From Apus apus (Eukaryota > Chordata > Aves > Apodiformes > Apodidae): a stretch of 64,000 nucleotides of DNA. Under the pieces are notes generated by a model, which had not been told where the DNA came from, did not search any database, and saw only the letters and a program-made list of their open reading frames with translations. Both the position numbers and the translations under genes were made by a program. Location: contig NC_067304.1 of assembly GCF_020740795.1 (NCBI RefSeq), positions 4,020,056 to 4,084,055 on the forward strand, written 5' to 3'. Shown in pieces: positions 36,901 to 43,650 of the stretch (positions within the stretch are counted from its first letter, which is position 1; each line of letters starts with the position of its first letter).

Positions 36901-39900
36901 TGCCAGCCCAGCGGCTGCTCCCGCCGGTTTCTATGGGAACTCGGCAGGAAAACACGGATTCTAGCAAGGCCAGAGCCAGTCGAAAGGCAGGCGGTGAGCT
37001 GGCTCTTCCGGGGTGTACCTGGGGGATCCCTGTGCCTGGCCTTGTCCCCTGTCCCCTCTCCCTGATTGGACAGACAGGGTGATGGGGTGCTCGGAGCCAG
37101 GATGGTGCTGGTGGCCCAGTGCAGCAGGATGGGTGCCATGGCCTGCCAGGCTCCCAGACAAGGGCTGGGGGTGCTCCCCCCCAGGCAGACTGGCCAAGGC
37201 AGCTGGAGGGGGCCAGGCTTTGAGCTCGCCATGTGATTTTTAGCAGACGCTCAAGAATTTTAATGCCTCGGCCACCCCCTCTCCGGGAGTCCTAATCCCA
37301 GCTCTGGCTCCCCAAGGGGCTGGCTTAGGGTGGGCAACAGGGCCAGGAATCTCCCAGCCTTGGCTCTTGCCAGGCAGAGGAGGGAAGGAGGATCTCCCTG
37401 GAGCCACACAGGGAAGCCTTGTCCTCTCCCAGCCGAAGGAAGGGGACAAGAGGGACCAATGCAGATCAGAGCAGGACAGGAGCTCTCCTTCCCCACAAGG
37501 AAATGCCTTCGGGCTTCAGGGGGAGAACCAGAGCAGCCACACACACAGACAGAGCCCAGTACATGTGCACACACATGTGCATGGCTGTGCATCACAGGAT
37601 GAGCCATACCGGGAGCTCCTGGCCTGAGCGCAGCCCTGGGGATGCACAGAGGGATGCGCAGCGGGATGCAGACGCTCCTGACGTGGAGAAGTGGGAGAAA
37701 ACAACGGGAGAAATCAAGGCTGCTGATTTCCGGCTGCAGAGCAGCGCCGCAAGCAGCCGCTCCTGTCTGGAAGGAGCTGTCTCCCCCTGCAAATGCCACC
37801 CTGGTTCCCTCTGTGCCCAGTCCCTGGGAGGCCTCTTGCACCTCTCCCACCCCCCGGGATGGCCGTGCACCCCCTCCTCTCCACAGATTCCCTCCTGCCT
37901 CCCGGCACAGAGGGATTACACAGCTGCTCCTGCAGCCATCTGGAGGGGGGAGCCGGCCCCTCGCACCCAAGGGACCGCGGCACACGTCAGCGCTGGGGTG
38001 GCAGGGACGGGAGGCATGGATCAAACCGTGCCACAGCACAGCCCAGCCCTCAGAGGACGGCACAGACCCTGCCAAGAGGTTGATGAGGGGGCTGGATGTC
38101 CCTCCACAGAGGGTCACCACGGCCGGAGCTGAGGTCCCCAGCACATCCCGCGCGGGGGGGGGGATTGGCCCAGGGTGGCCAGTCCAGCCCCTTCCGCTGG
38201 GGTTTTTTGGACTCGTTGGCATATTTAACATGCACCATCATGTGATGAATCAAACCCTGTTCTCTCAGATCTAACAGCGGCACAACAAAGCTGCGATTCA
38301 CCGCGGAGGGCAGCGGCTGCGGCTCACACGCCGTCTCCGGCACCGCCAGACACCTCCGTGCAGGGGGGGCCAAGCAAGAGCAGCATCTCTCAGGCGACAC
38401 ACAACCCCGAGGCGGTTCTTTCCCTCTTCCTCGCTGCCGAGGAGGGCGAGGCTGGTTCTCCCCTACCAAGCAGGCAGGGAGATGGGAGCCGAGAAGCCCA
38501 GGGAAGCGCTCGGTTCCCTGGGAAGCGCCAGACGACATCTCAGGCTCCATCCATCACAGCCCGTCCTGGCTGCAAAGCGCCCAGCCACCCGCACCAGCTT
38601 CACATGCAGGGCTGGGGGGGTCCGGCCCACCTGAGCCCCCGGTCACGATCACGGGGGTTTCGGGGTGCTGAGCCAAGGGCTCCAACAGCCGGGTCTGTCC
38701 CGAAGCCGCGGTGCATCCCGCCTGTGCCGGGTCCAAGCCCGGGAGACCCCAGCCCGCAGCTGCGGGGTCCGGAGCCAGCGCAGAGCACACAAACACACCG
38801 CGGAGACACCTCAGGGGGTTCCTACGCCTCACCGAAAGCAAAAGGGGGGTGGGGGTACAGGAGAAGCCTGGTCGCTGGCCCCTGGAGCAGCCGGGAGATG
38901 CTGCCCCCGCAGCGCACCCCGCTGGGGGAGTGCTCAGGGCATCCCGAGGGATTTGAGACCCCCCCGGCTGGAGCACAGCTCCCCCACTTCCCGCCCCCAG
39001 GAACACGACCCCGATGAGGGGATGCTCCGCCGGCCCGTGAGCTCCCCACCCCCGCACCAAAACCCCCACCCCGCAGCACCCGGGGGCAGGAAGAGGAGGA
39101 AAGGGAGCCGCGCTGCGGGTACTCACCGTGGGGGGAGGGCAGTGGCCGGGACCCCTCCGCTGCCTAGGGGCGCAGCATCCTCCCGGCCAGCCCCATCCCG
39201 AGCCGGAGCCGCAGCTCAAGCCGGAGCCGGAGCCGGAGCTGGGCATGCTCGGGGGCCGCCGCGCGGCACGTGATGCCGGGTTGGCACCGAGCACGGCGGG
39301 GGGGCCGCGCCTGCCGCCCCCGCCCCCCAACCCCCCCGCGCTGTTGCCCCGGCATCACCTGGGGGGGGGGGGCCCAGCACCGCCCCCCCACCCCCCAGCA
39401 TCATTCGGGGGGAGCTGCCACCGTGTGCCCCCCCCCCCGCATCACTCATGGGGAGCTGCCACCGTGCTGCCCCCCCCCCGCCCCGAAGCACTCGGGAGAA
39501 GGGGAGGGCTGGACCACACAGTTCCCCCCCCCCGCACACGGTCCTGCATCCCTCGGGGAGAGCCTGGACCGCGGTCCACACTGCATTCCGGGAATAGCCT
39601 GGACCGTGCCCCCCCTGCATCCCGGCATCAGGGGCTCACCAGCACCACGCTCCCCCCCACACACACATCCTGTGTCTCTCAGGCCCGGGAGAGCCCATTT
39701 GTTGCCAGCGAGGCTCGTGGGGCGCACGGCAGTGGGTCAGGCAGCACCCCCAACCCGGGCCGGCACCGCAGGGAGGGGGCAGCAGGCAGAGAGCGGTGAG
39801 TAAAACAGCTCAACCACCACAGCTTGTTCTCTGGAGCTCAAAGGCCAGCGCTCCGTGCCCTGGGCTGTGCCGAGGGGCAGCGATAGCTCAGGCAGGGCTT

Positions 39901-42900
39901 GCAGGACCCTTCCCCAGCCCTGGGGACTCCCCAGCTGCAGAGCTGGGTGCTGACGGGGGCACTCGGGAGCTGCAAACTCCAGCCCTACGGCGATGGCTCC
40001 GTGCCCTGATCTACGGCGCTGCCCCAGTCCTGCCTGTCAGGGCACCCAGGCGCCATGGCTGGGACCCTGCCAGCACCCAGCCCGTGTGGCCGGAGGCTCA
40101 GACCCCGCAGCACGCAGGGACCCTCCATCCTCCGAGGTCAAGCGGGTGTGGGGAGGGACCTGGGCTCTCCAGGAGGGAAAAGACGGCGACTGCCCTTGAT
40201 CCTATAATCCCCCCATTAGCCACGCGGCTTTAGGAGCTGGGGAGGGGTTTGTTTGGCTTTCACTGCGTGCTCTGCCTCCTGCATCTCCCCCTCCTTTCCC
40301 CACAGCAGGACCCTCCCTCCCTGGCCAGCCCACAGCAGAGGGACCCCTACAAACTGTGCCTGTGAATTGTCCCCTTCTCTAGGATCACTGTTCCCAGCCA
40401 TTTTTTTTTGTTTGGAAGGCAGTAGGGAACTTGCTGGGGCAGCTCAATGCCCTGCTGCCCTCCTGATGCCCAGGAGAGCTCCAAGAGCTGAGAAACAGCC
40501 CAAGACGCAAATGGGGAGCTGCGCTGCTCTGGGGGAGCCCCCCAAACTTGGCCGGGCAGCCCTAAGCACCAGCCTCATGACTTGCACCCCAGCTGGGTTG
40601 GGGGCTGGTTCTACCCCACCCCCTTACACAGACAAGAAGTGCACGGTGCTGCCCCATGGACTCCCATGCCATGTTCCTCCTCACTTTCCAGGGAGCTGGA
40701 AGCTGGAGTGGAGTGGAAAAGAGACCATTTACCAGCCGTGCTTCCCCCTGGGGCTGGCACGGGGTGCCCAGCCAGCATCACACGGAGCCAGCGGTTCCCT
40801 GCTCTGCAGCTGGGCCCTGCGCACACACGTGTGCAGCAACGTGCAGGGCACACACACCACTGCCAGCCCCAATGCCACCTTGTGTCGGCTGTCACAAAGG
40901 CAGGAGCCAGCACAGCCCACCACAGTCACAACGCGGGGTGGAGGCAGCAGCTCCTGCTCACAGCCCCCCCACCTCCAGCCCGTTCCCGCTGGGGCATTCC
41001 CAGCTGCACAGGGAATCCCGGGCAGCACGCTGAGCACTCAGAAGCTGCGGGGGACAGCGGTCCCCGCCACGGAGCACACGGCAGCCGTGCTGCAGGCAGC
41101 TCCAACCCGCCCGGGAAGTTCGGGCACCACAACCCTCCTCCAGCCAGCCCCGCTCGCGGAGACATCTGTGTCTGCACGACTCAAACACGGGGCTGGTTCA
41201 AGGACACCTTGGCTCTGCTCGGCAGATTAGACCGGCTAATCCCGGCGCTTCGCTGCAGCCCTCAGCACACCTCGGGATCTTTGCTCTCGCCGGGTTTACT
41301 GCTGTCTGGGCACACAGGGAAACCTCCGTGCGCGCCAGATAGGGACGGGCTCCAAGATCCCGTCTGGAACACCCTCACCCAGCAGGACTGGGAGCCCCGT
41401 GCGAGGCGGCGGTGGCTGCCTGCAGCTCTCCCTGTCTAGACACCAGCATCACCCCGCCAGGGTCCCAGTTCGTGGACTGGAGGCAGGGAGGGGGCAAGAG
41501 GCAATGGGAAACACCCCACGGGATGCAGCAGGGCTCCGGGAGCAGCGCCTGGGGCCAGCTCCTCACCGAGTTACGCTCCTGCTGCAGTCACCCCAGCACA
41601 CAGAGCCAGGCGTGCCCCGGGCAGTGCGTGCCCCAGGGACCTTTTGCATCCCTGAGCTCCCTCCCGCAAGGGCTGGGAGCTGCAGGGCTCCAGAGAAAGT
41701 CCCCAGCTGGGCTCCGGGGGACCTTTCCCCGAGGGAGGAGGCAGGGCGGGGGGTTGGCTGCCTTGCCCACGCCACCCTAGAGCTCCTGGATTCCTCAGAA
41801 GAGACATTTGCATCGGAAACGGTAACTTGGCGCAGGAGCTCCCTTGCGTGCAGGGATGGGGTGAGATTTGCCTTTCCCAGCAGTGCTGATTGCAAGATCC
41901 AGGTGCAACTGCCTAGAGCTGGGTCTGGTCCCTGCTGACAAGGACTACCAGGGCCAGTAGACTCCAGCCTGCCCTTGCTGCCCTGTGCTGGCAGCAGCTT
42001 TAGCCCCCCTGGAGCTCACCATGCGCAGGGCTTGCTCACCACAGCATCTGAGCAACCTCTGAGACATGGCCCAACACACAGCTACCAAACCCAACACGCT
42101 GCTTTCTCCCTCATCAGCAGGAGCTCCAGGTCTGTCCAGCTCCTGGGAGCATGAAACCTTGACAGCCACGTCCACAGCAGAGTGAGACAAGCCACAGCAG
42201 GCCCACGGGCACCTGCACCCGACATGCACTAGCAGCATGGACCCTCACCCTGTCCTCTAGCAACTGCTACACTCCAAAACCTCCCAAACCACACTGTCCC
42301 AGTCCTCTGCTGGGCTACAGCAGTCCACACTGCACTGTCAAGGATTTTAGTAGCAGCAGGCAGAGCCAAGCCCAGGGAGCAGCTTCCTCCAAGGGTGCGA
42401 TGGCACTTGGGAGCAGGAGGCAGAAGCTTTTCCCCTCAGCCCCCTTCTCACTTACTTGATGAAGTAGAAGCCCCCGTGCAGCGTGGTGTCCACCTCCCAG
42501 CCTCGGGGCAGCCCTGGAAGGACAGGGCAGAAGGTCACCCTCCCTTGCCTTGTGCAGCCCATGCCCTGCTGCAGGCTGGGATGTTGCACTGGAGCAGCCC
42601 AGAAGATGTGCTGCAGGATGGTGAGCAATGCTCGGTGTCACGCTGAGGCCCCACTTCACGGGAGGCGACTGTGGAGGGGACCCCCTTCCCGGAAGGCAGC
42701 ACTAGAGAAGGTCAGGAGCACATGGGCACAGAGCTGTGGGACATTTGCCAGTCCTGGGGTGCTGTGTGGTGCCATGGTTGGCTCTCACACACTCAGGCTG
42801 GTTTTTTTAAGTGGTTTGGGTCCCCTCCCGGTCACTGACAAATTTCAGAGATGACAGGGAGTCTCTGTAGAAAGAGGCTCTTAAAAGCCCCCTGAGAACA

Positions 42901-43650
42901 TCTCTCCATACCTGAGAGATGTGTTATTTCCTCACACATCTTCCAAAGACCCCTCCAACCCTCACCAGCTGCAAGGCAGCTCCAGCTGGCTCAGCTTTTT
43001 GGGGTCTCCATTGCATTTCTGGAGGATTTCTCTGCCTCCACACCTCCAGATCCCAATCAGTGTCCAGAGAGGGCAGAGAGCAAATGCCAAGACCTGGGAG
43101 CCATTCCTTACCAGTGCAGGAGAAGTGCCCGCTCTGGATGGAGTAGCCTGTGCCGGGGTGCACCCAGCTCGTGGACTTGGTCTCATCACTGCAGAAGAGA
43201 AGGAGTGGGGCTGTCAGCACCTGTGGGGGGCCAGGGAGCCCCTTCCCATCAAAGGGGAAAGGTCTTCACAGGTAGCTTTTCCAGCCAAAGGAATGGAAGG
43301 ATGGGATTTTAGGGAAAGAGGGGAACAGCATCCAGCAGACTTGGCTGAGCCCCAGGGAGAGGAAAGCGATGGGAGCTATGACTGCGTGGGATAGGAAAGC
43401 AGCAATACACAGAAGCTTGCAGCAGGGGGTACCTCTTGTTCCCAGCTCAGACTAAGCCCGCCAGCCCCTGCAGCCCCCCTCCCCAAGCTGTGCACCTGGC
43501 TCCCCCCGCCCCCCAGCTCAAAGCCCACCCCGGCAGCAGCCCCCGCTCCGCGCCAGCAGCACCCTACTTGATGAAGAAGATGCGCCCGTCCCCGCAGACG
43601 CCGTAGGTCCACCTGCCCGGCAGGTCCAGCCAGTCGATGTCATCTGCCAT
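826..43650 (-). CDS. PLEKHA6: PLEKHA6, tandem WW + PH domain scaffold (gene-level, 3' end missing)
   Basis: Gene-level entry for 21 coding exons on the minus strand. Joined in transcript order they give 943 codons without a frame break and run off the left edge before a stop. Predicted order: WW1 (about residues 8-40), WW2 (about 53-87), PH domain (about 162-263), a basic serine/proline linker (270-632), a coiled-coil region (about 633-850), a Ser-rich stretch and a Pro-rich exon (894-943). WW-PLEKHA proteins (PLEKHA5, 6, 7) are known to bind PDZD11 through their WW region and act at cell junctions in trafficking of the copper ATPase ATP7A. Coding exons are 43568-43650, 43112-43188, 42456-42513, 14021-14101, 13759-13873, 13568-13672, 13395-13467, 12481-12581, 10234-10349, 9520-10008, 8576-9086, 8122-8208, 7238-7291, 5252-5332, 3817-3885, 3319-3399, 2956-3105, 2437-2532, 1881-1992, 1626-1765 and 826-975. 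Identity rests on the PH and linker sequence, which follows mammalian PLEKHA6 from memory. Confidence 0.93.
1626..1765 (-). CDS. PLEKHA6: PLEKHA6 coding exon, Ser-rich stretch
   Basis: Encodes [20 protein letters not shown] and then [20 protein letters not shown] through PTE. It is a low-complexity Ser/Pro segment conserved with human. Acceptor TCTCCACAG, donor ACTGAG|GTGAGT. Confidence 0.96.
1881..1992 (-). CDS. PLEKHA6: PLEKHA6 coding exon, end of coiled coil
   Basis: Encodes [20 protein letters not shown] and then [17 protein letters not shown], leaving phase 1. Acceptor CCCCTCCAG, donor CAGAG|GTGAGC. Confidence 0.96.
2437..2532 (-). CDS. PLEKHA6: PLEKHA6 coding exon, coiled coil
   Basis: Thirty-two codons in phase 0: [20 protein letters not shown] and then [12 protein letters not shown]. 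Acceptor CTCCCCAG, donor ATCCAG|GTGAGT. Confidence 0.96.
2956..3105 (-). CDS. PLEKHA6: PLEKHA6 coding exon, coiled coil
   Basis: Fifty codons in phase 0, starting [18 protein letters not shown] and ending [13 protein letters not shown]. Acceptor CTCCCTAG, donor GCACG|GTAACC. Nearly identical to mammals. Confidence 0.96.
3319..3399 (-). CDS. PLEKHA6: PLEKHA6 coding exon, coiled coil
   Basis: Encodes [19 protein letters not shown] and then VQQLRAEK, 27 codons in phase 0 with clear heptad-like spacing. Acceptor GGGGACAG, donor GAGAAG|GTACGT. Confidence 0.95.
3817..3885 (-). CDS. PLEKHA6: PLEKHA6 coding exon
   Basis: Encodes [20 protein letters not shown] and then DTD, 23 codons in phase 0. Acceptor CCTCCTGCAG, donor ACTGAT|GTAAGT. 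It corresponds to human VPPYPEVFRDSLHTYKLNEQ. Confidence 0.95.
3886..5251 (-). other. PLEKHA6 intron with a low-GC, possibly conserved element
   Basis: No exon seen. About 4140-4480 is clearly lower in GC than its surroundings and rich in short motifs resembling binding sites (TGAGTCA-type, TGTTTAC-type, GATTA and TAATCC), which suggests an intronic regulatory element. The rest is unremarkable GC-rich intron. Confidence 0.4.
5252..5332 (-). CDS. PLEKHA6: PLEKHA6 coding exon, coiled-coil region
   Basis: Encodes [19 protein letters not shown] and then PRAQLYMQ, 27 codons in phase 0. Acceptor CTGCCACAG, donor ATGCAA|GTAAGC. Internal to the protein; the first Met is not a start. Confidence 0.95.
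5333..7237 (-). other. PLEKHA6 intron
   Basis: No exon, repeat or RNA gene recognised in 1.9 kb. Open frames on both strands here have no splice-site framing and no family resemblance. The stretch 6180-6470 is less GC-rich than its flanks. Confidence 0.5.
7238..7291 (-). CDS. PLEKHA6: PLEKHA6 54-base micro-exon, start of coiled coil
   Basis: Encodes [18 protein letters not shown], 18 codons in phase 0, so it can be skipped without frame loss. Acceptor CTGGTAG, donor CAGCAG|GTAGGC. The sequence equals the human segment between HDKM and MSESETL. Confidence 0.95.
8122..8208 (-). CDS. PLEKHA6: PLEKHA6 coding exon, Tyr/Pro segment
   Basis: Twenty-nine codons in phase 0: [18 protein letters not shown], then [11 protein letters not shown]. 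Acceptor TCTCCTCAG, donor AAAATG|GTATGT. It matches the human segment [18 protein letters not shown]. Confidence 0.95.
8576..9086 (-). CDS. PLEKHA6: PLEKHA6 coding exon, Tyr/Ser/Arg-rich linker
   Basis: About 170 residues beginning [16 protein letters not shown]. It includes the Tyr-rich [20 protein letters not shown] segment and a Ser-Arg run ([20 protein letters not shown]) that looks like a phosphorylation-rich, disordered linker, and ends RRSISSPK. Acceptor TATTCCAG, donor CCAAAG|GTAAAG. Confidence 0.96.
9520..10008 (-). CDS. PLEKHA6: PLEKHA6 coding exon, charged and Pro-rich linker
   Basis: About 163 residues. It begins [18 protein letters not shown], continues through a highly charged stretch ([20 protein letters not shown]) and ends [20 protein letters not shown] followed by GAVPPEELR. 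The block around KIAQRKSSM is strongly conserved in PLEKHA5-7. Acceptor CCTTCCAG, donor GCGGAG|GTGAGG. Confidence 0.95.
10234..10349 (-). CDS. PLEKHA6: PLEKHA6 coding exon, PH domain C-terminal helix
   Basis: Encodes [20 protein letters not shown] and the closing PH helix ([13 protein letters not shown]). The CTGTCTCCCCAG acceptor gives the family-standard join HTFK-AEHAG. A second acceptor 60 bases upstream (10409) would add 20 residues in frame. The donor CAGAG|GTCAGC is weak but gives a clean phase-2 join to the next exon. The following segment seems slightly shorter than in human. Confidence 0.9.
10350..12480 (-). other. PLEKHA6 intron inside the PH domain
   Basis: A 2.1-kb intron between the two last PH exons. 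Its final 60 bases (10350-10409) stay open and in frame up to a second good acceptor and may be used as an exon extension. Nothing else is recognisable. Confidence 0.5.
12481..12581 (-). CDS. PLEKHA6: PLEKHA6 coding exon, PH domain middle
   Basis: Encodes [19 protein letters not shown] through SRKHTFK. The acceptor is a tandem GCCCAGCAG. Using the second AG gives KDEKEES as in mammals; using the first would add one Ala. The donor is TTCAAG|GTCAGT. Confidence 0.95.
13019..13333 (+). mobile_element. CR1 LINE fragment, sense 3' end
   Basis: Non-LTR retrotransposon remnant reading 5'-3' on the plus strand: GAAAGGAGGTTGGAGCGAGG, then CTCAAGTTGCACCAGGGGAG, GGTTTAGATTGGATATTAG and TTGGACTTGATGATCTTAAA. 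It is 5' truncated, as almost all CR1 copies are. It lies in the PLEKHA6 intron between PH exons, opposite to the gene's direction. Confidence 0.9.
13395..13467 (-). CDS. PLEKHA6: PLEKHA6 coding exon, PH domain core
   Basis: Encodes [19 protein letters not shown] and then LFYYK, the PH signature KRWFVL followed by the aromatic strand. Acceptor CTCTCGCAG, donor ACAAAG|GTACAA, leaving phase 1. Confidence 0.96.
13568..13672 (-). CDS. PLEKHA6: PLEKHA6 coding exon, basic lead-in and first PH strand
   Basis: Thirty-five codons in phase 0 at both ends. It encodes a basic run with [16 protein letters not shown] and then the first PH beta strand (TKSGWLYKQ). Basic residues here are expected to favour phosphoinositide binding, by family analogy. 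Acceptor CTTCTGCAG, donor CAAGCAG|GTAGCT. Confidence 0.96.
13759..13873 (-). CDS. PLEKHA6: PLEKHA6 coding exon with internal start MSSKAG of the short isoform
   Basis: In the long form this encodes PTLD followed by [18 protein letters not shown] and then [16 protein letters not shown]. The Met at 13858-13860 aligns with the start of human PLEKHA6 (MSNKTGGKRPAT), so transcripts that begin downstream of the WW exons can start here. Acceptor GTGCTGCAG, donor GACGG|GTGGGT. In the WW form this Met is residue 105. Confidence 0.93.
14021..14101 (-). CDS. PLEKHA6: PLEKHA6 coding exon, second half of WW2
   Basis: Reads [20 protein letters not shown] and then SRLDLQ, matching the HNERKVTCKHPVTGQ segment of PLEKHA5 WW2. 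Acceptor CTCACAG, donor CAAAA|GTAGGT. The usual second Trp of the WW fold is replaced by Phe (TFLHP), as in the second WW domain of relatives. It joins in frame to the next exon, whose first residues PTLD precede the internal Met of the short isoform. Confidence 0.9.
14133..14281 (-). mobile_element. CR1 LINE fragment, short 3' end
   Basis: Plus-strand sequence AGAATCATGGAATGGTTTGG, followed by TAGTTCCAACC and CATTCAACCTGCCCTTCAAC, is the reverse complement of the CR1 3' end. About 150 bases. It starts only about 30 bases upstream of the WW2 acceptor at 14101. Confidence 0.9.
15658..15684 (-). CDS. PLEKHA6: Candidate alternative PLEKHA6 first coding exon (MLKFRADRR)
   Basis: Nine codons MLKFRADRR end at a good donor (CGAAGG|GTGAGG) in phase 0. 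The ATG has A at -3, and an in-frame TGA lies 24 bases upstream. Phase 0 joins the exon at 13672 (ASRSSRKG) but not the exons at 14101 or 13873 as coding; joined to 13873 it would be 5' UTR for the MSSKAG start. It sits at the downstream edge of a CpG-rich block. Inference from splice and frame logic only; transcript data would decide. Confidence 0.45.
15685..16215 (-). promoter_or_regulatory. CpG-rich block, likely promoter of short PLEKHA6 isoforms
   Basis: Dense CpG (for example CGACGGCAC, GGGCGGGCAGGGGGACGCGG and GCGGCACACGCCGCC) directly upstream, in gene direction, of the MLKFRADRR exon and the PH-containing exons. No TATA box is evident. The position between WW2 exons fits a promoter for WW-less transcripts such as the best-known mammalian isoform. 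Confidence 0.5.
20121..20395 (-). mobile_element. CR1 LINE fragment
   Basis: Plus-strand sequence TTTGGGTTGGAAGGCACCTT, then CATCCAACCTGCCCTTCAAC, GCCACAGCTTCCCTGGGCAA and AAGAATTTCTTCCTAACATC, is the reverse complement of the CR1 3' region. About 275 bases, 5' truncated, inside the PLEKHA6 intron. Confidence 0.92.
22309..22340. repeat. (CA)n microsatellite
   Basis: A run of about twelve CA units followed by interrupted CAGACACACT. Other short CA runs lie at 32375-32394, 34051-34068 and 36759-36774. Confidence 0.95.
28281..28445 (-). other. Candidate non-coding first exon of a PLEKHA6 transcript
   Basis: On the minus strand a TTTATATAGG element (about 28470-28479) lies about 30 bases before a GC-rich segment that ends at the donor AACAG|GTAGGC (28281). 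There is no ATG in the segment, so it would be 5' UTR spliced to the MSSKAG exon. The same element reads TATATAAAC on the plus strand, so the direction is not certain. Confidence 0.25.
30720..30778. promoter_or_regulatory. Cluster of GATA-type motifs (possible intronic enhancer)
   Basis: Four GATA core motifs in 59 bases: CTTATC at 30720, TGATAAG at 30746 and the double GGATAAGATAAGG at 30766-30778. Spacing is close, as in known GATA-factor enhancers. Function is inferred from motifs only. Confidence 0.35.
32172..32216. repeat. G-rich low-complexity tract
   Basis: Long runs of G interrupted by single T, with quadruplex potential on the plus strand. Similar mononucleotide runs are at 16211-16221, 36313-36327 (G) and 33845-33856 (C). 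Confidence 0.85.
34506..34637 (-). other. Candidate exon with (CAGCTC)-type repeat
   Basis: A 132-base open segment between a good acceptor (CTCTCCTGCAG) and a strong donor (GCAGCCAG|GTAAGG). In phase 0 it would read [20 protein letters not shown], then [16 protein letters not shown] tandem AGCTCC-type repeat lies inside. No similarity recognised. It could be a cassette or alternative 5' exon of PLEKHA6, or chance. Confidence 0.25.
39127..39260 (-). other. Candidate first exon and CpG-rich promoter of a PLEKHA6 transcript
   Basis: A strong donor CCCACG|GTGAGTACC (exon end 39127) follows a CpG-rich segment. An ATG at 39244-39246 would open 40 codons, [17 protein letters not shown] and on, in phase 0, but the low complexity argues for 5' UTR. 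CpG density is high from about 38.6 to 39.4 kb. Confidence 0.35.
42456..42513 (-). CDS. PLEKHA6: PLEKHA6 coding exon, first half of WW2
   Basis: A 58-base exon reading [18 protein letters not shown], the N-terminal part of a second WW domain. Acceptor CTTCCAG, donor ATCAA|GTAAG. It ends in phase 2, and the C that completes its Asn codon lies 28 kb away at 14101. Recognised by similarity to the LPRGWEE start of the second WW domain of PLEKHA5 and PLEKHA7. Confidence 0.88.
42514..43111 (-). other. PLEKHA6 intron between WW1 and WW2 exons
   Basis: Six hundred bases without a recognisable exon, repeat or RNA. The 378-base intron 43189-43567 is likewise empty. Confidence 0.6.
43112..43188 (-). 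CDS. PLEKHA6: PLEKHA6 coding exon, second half of WW1
   Basis: Reads [20 protein letters not shown] and then HFSCT. It contains the second WW tryptophan (TSWVHP) and the closing proline. The acceptor is TTCTGCAG and the donor is CACTG|GTAAGG. Phase 2 in and phase 1 out fit both neighbours exactly. Only 77 bases long. Confidence 0.9.
43568..43650 (-). CDS. PLEKHA6: PLEKHA6 coding exon, start of long isoform and first half of WW1
   Basis: Starts MADDIDW and reads [18 protein letters not shown], the first strands of a WW domain (first Trp, then the aromatic block). It ends AA|GTAGGG in phase 2, and the next exon supplies T to complete Asn. The Met has G at +4. An acceptor-like C-run plus AG lies 10 bases upstream (just above 43660), so a non-coding exon probably precedes it further right. 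The match to the start of PLEKHA7 (LPEHWSYGVC) supports both the reading frame and the start. Confidence 0.88.

Larger units (their letters stand above)
14282..42455 (-). other. 28-kb PLEKHA6 intron splitting WW2
   Basis: Most of this region is GC-rich single-copy sequence without a recognisable gene. Exceptions are listed separately: a CR1 copy, CA repeats, the CpG promoter block near 16 kb and possible first exons near 18.6, 28.3, 34.5 and 39.1 kb. I found no plus-strand gene and no tRNA or rRNA. The long open frames here reflect C/G-rich composition. Confidence 0.6.

Noticed and set aside
37260-38231. 323-residue minus-strand open frame
   Set aside because: No splice framing or conserved motif within the PLEKHA6 intron.
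38050-38550. Minus-strand frame containing [20 protein letters not shown], which looks protein-like
   Set aside because: No flanking splice sites and no match to PLEKHA6. Could be a conserved non-coding segment, but not supportable as coding.
40253-41230. 325-residue plus-strand open frame
   Set aside because: No domain, biased composition, no similarity recognised.
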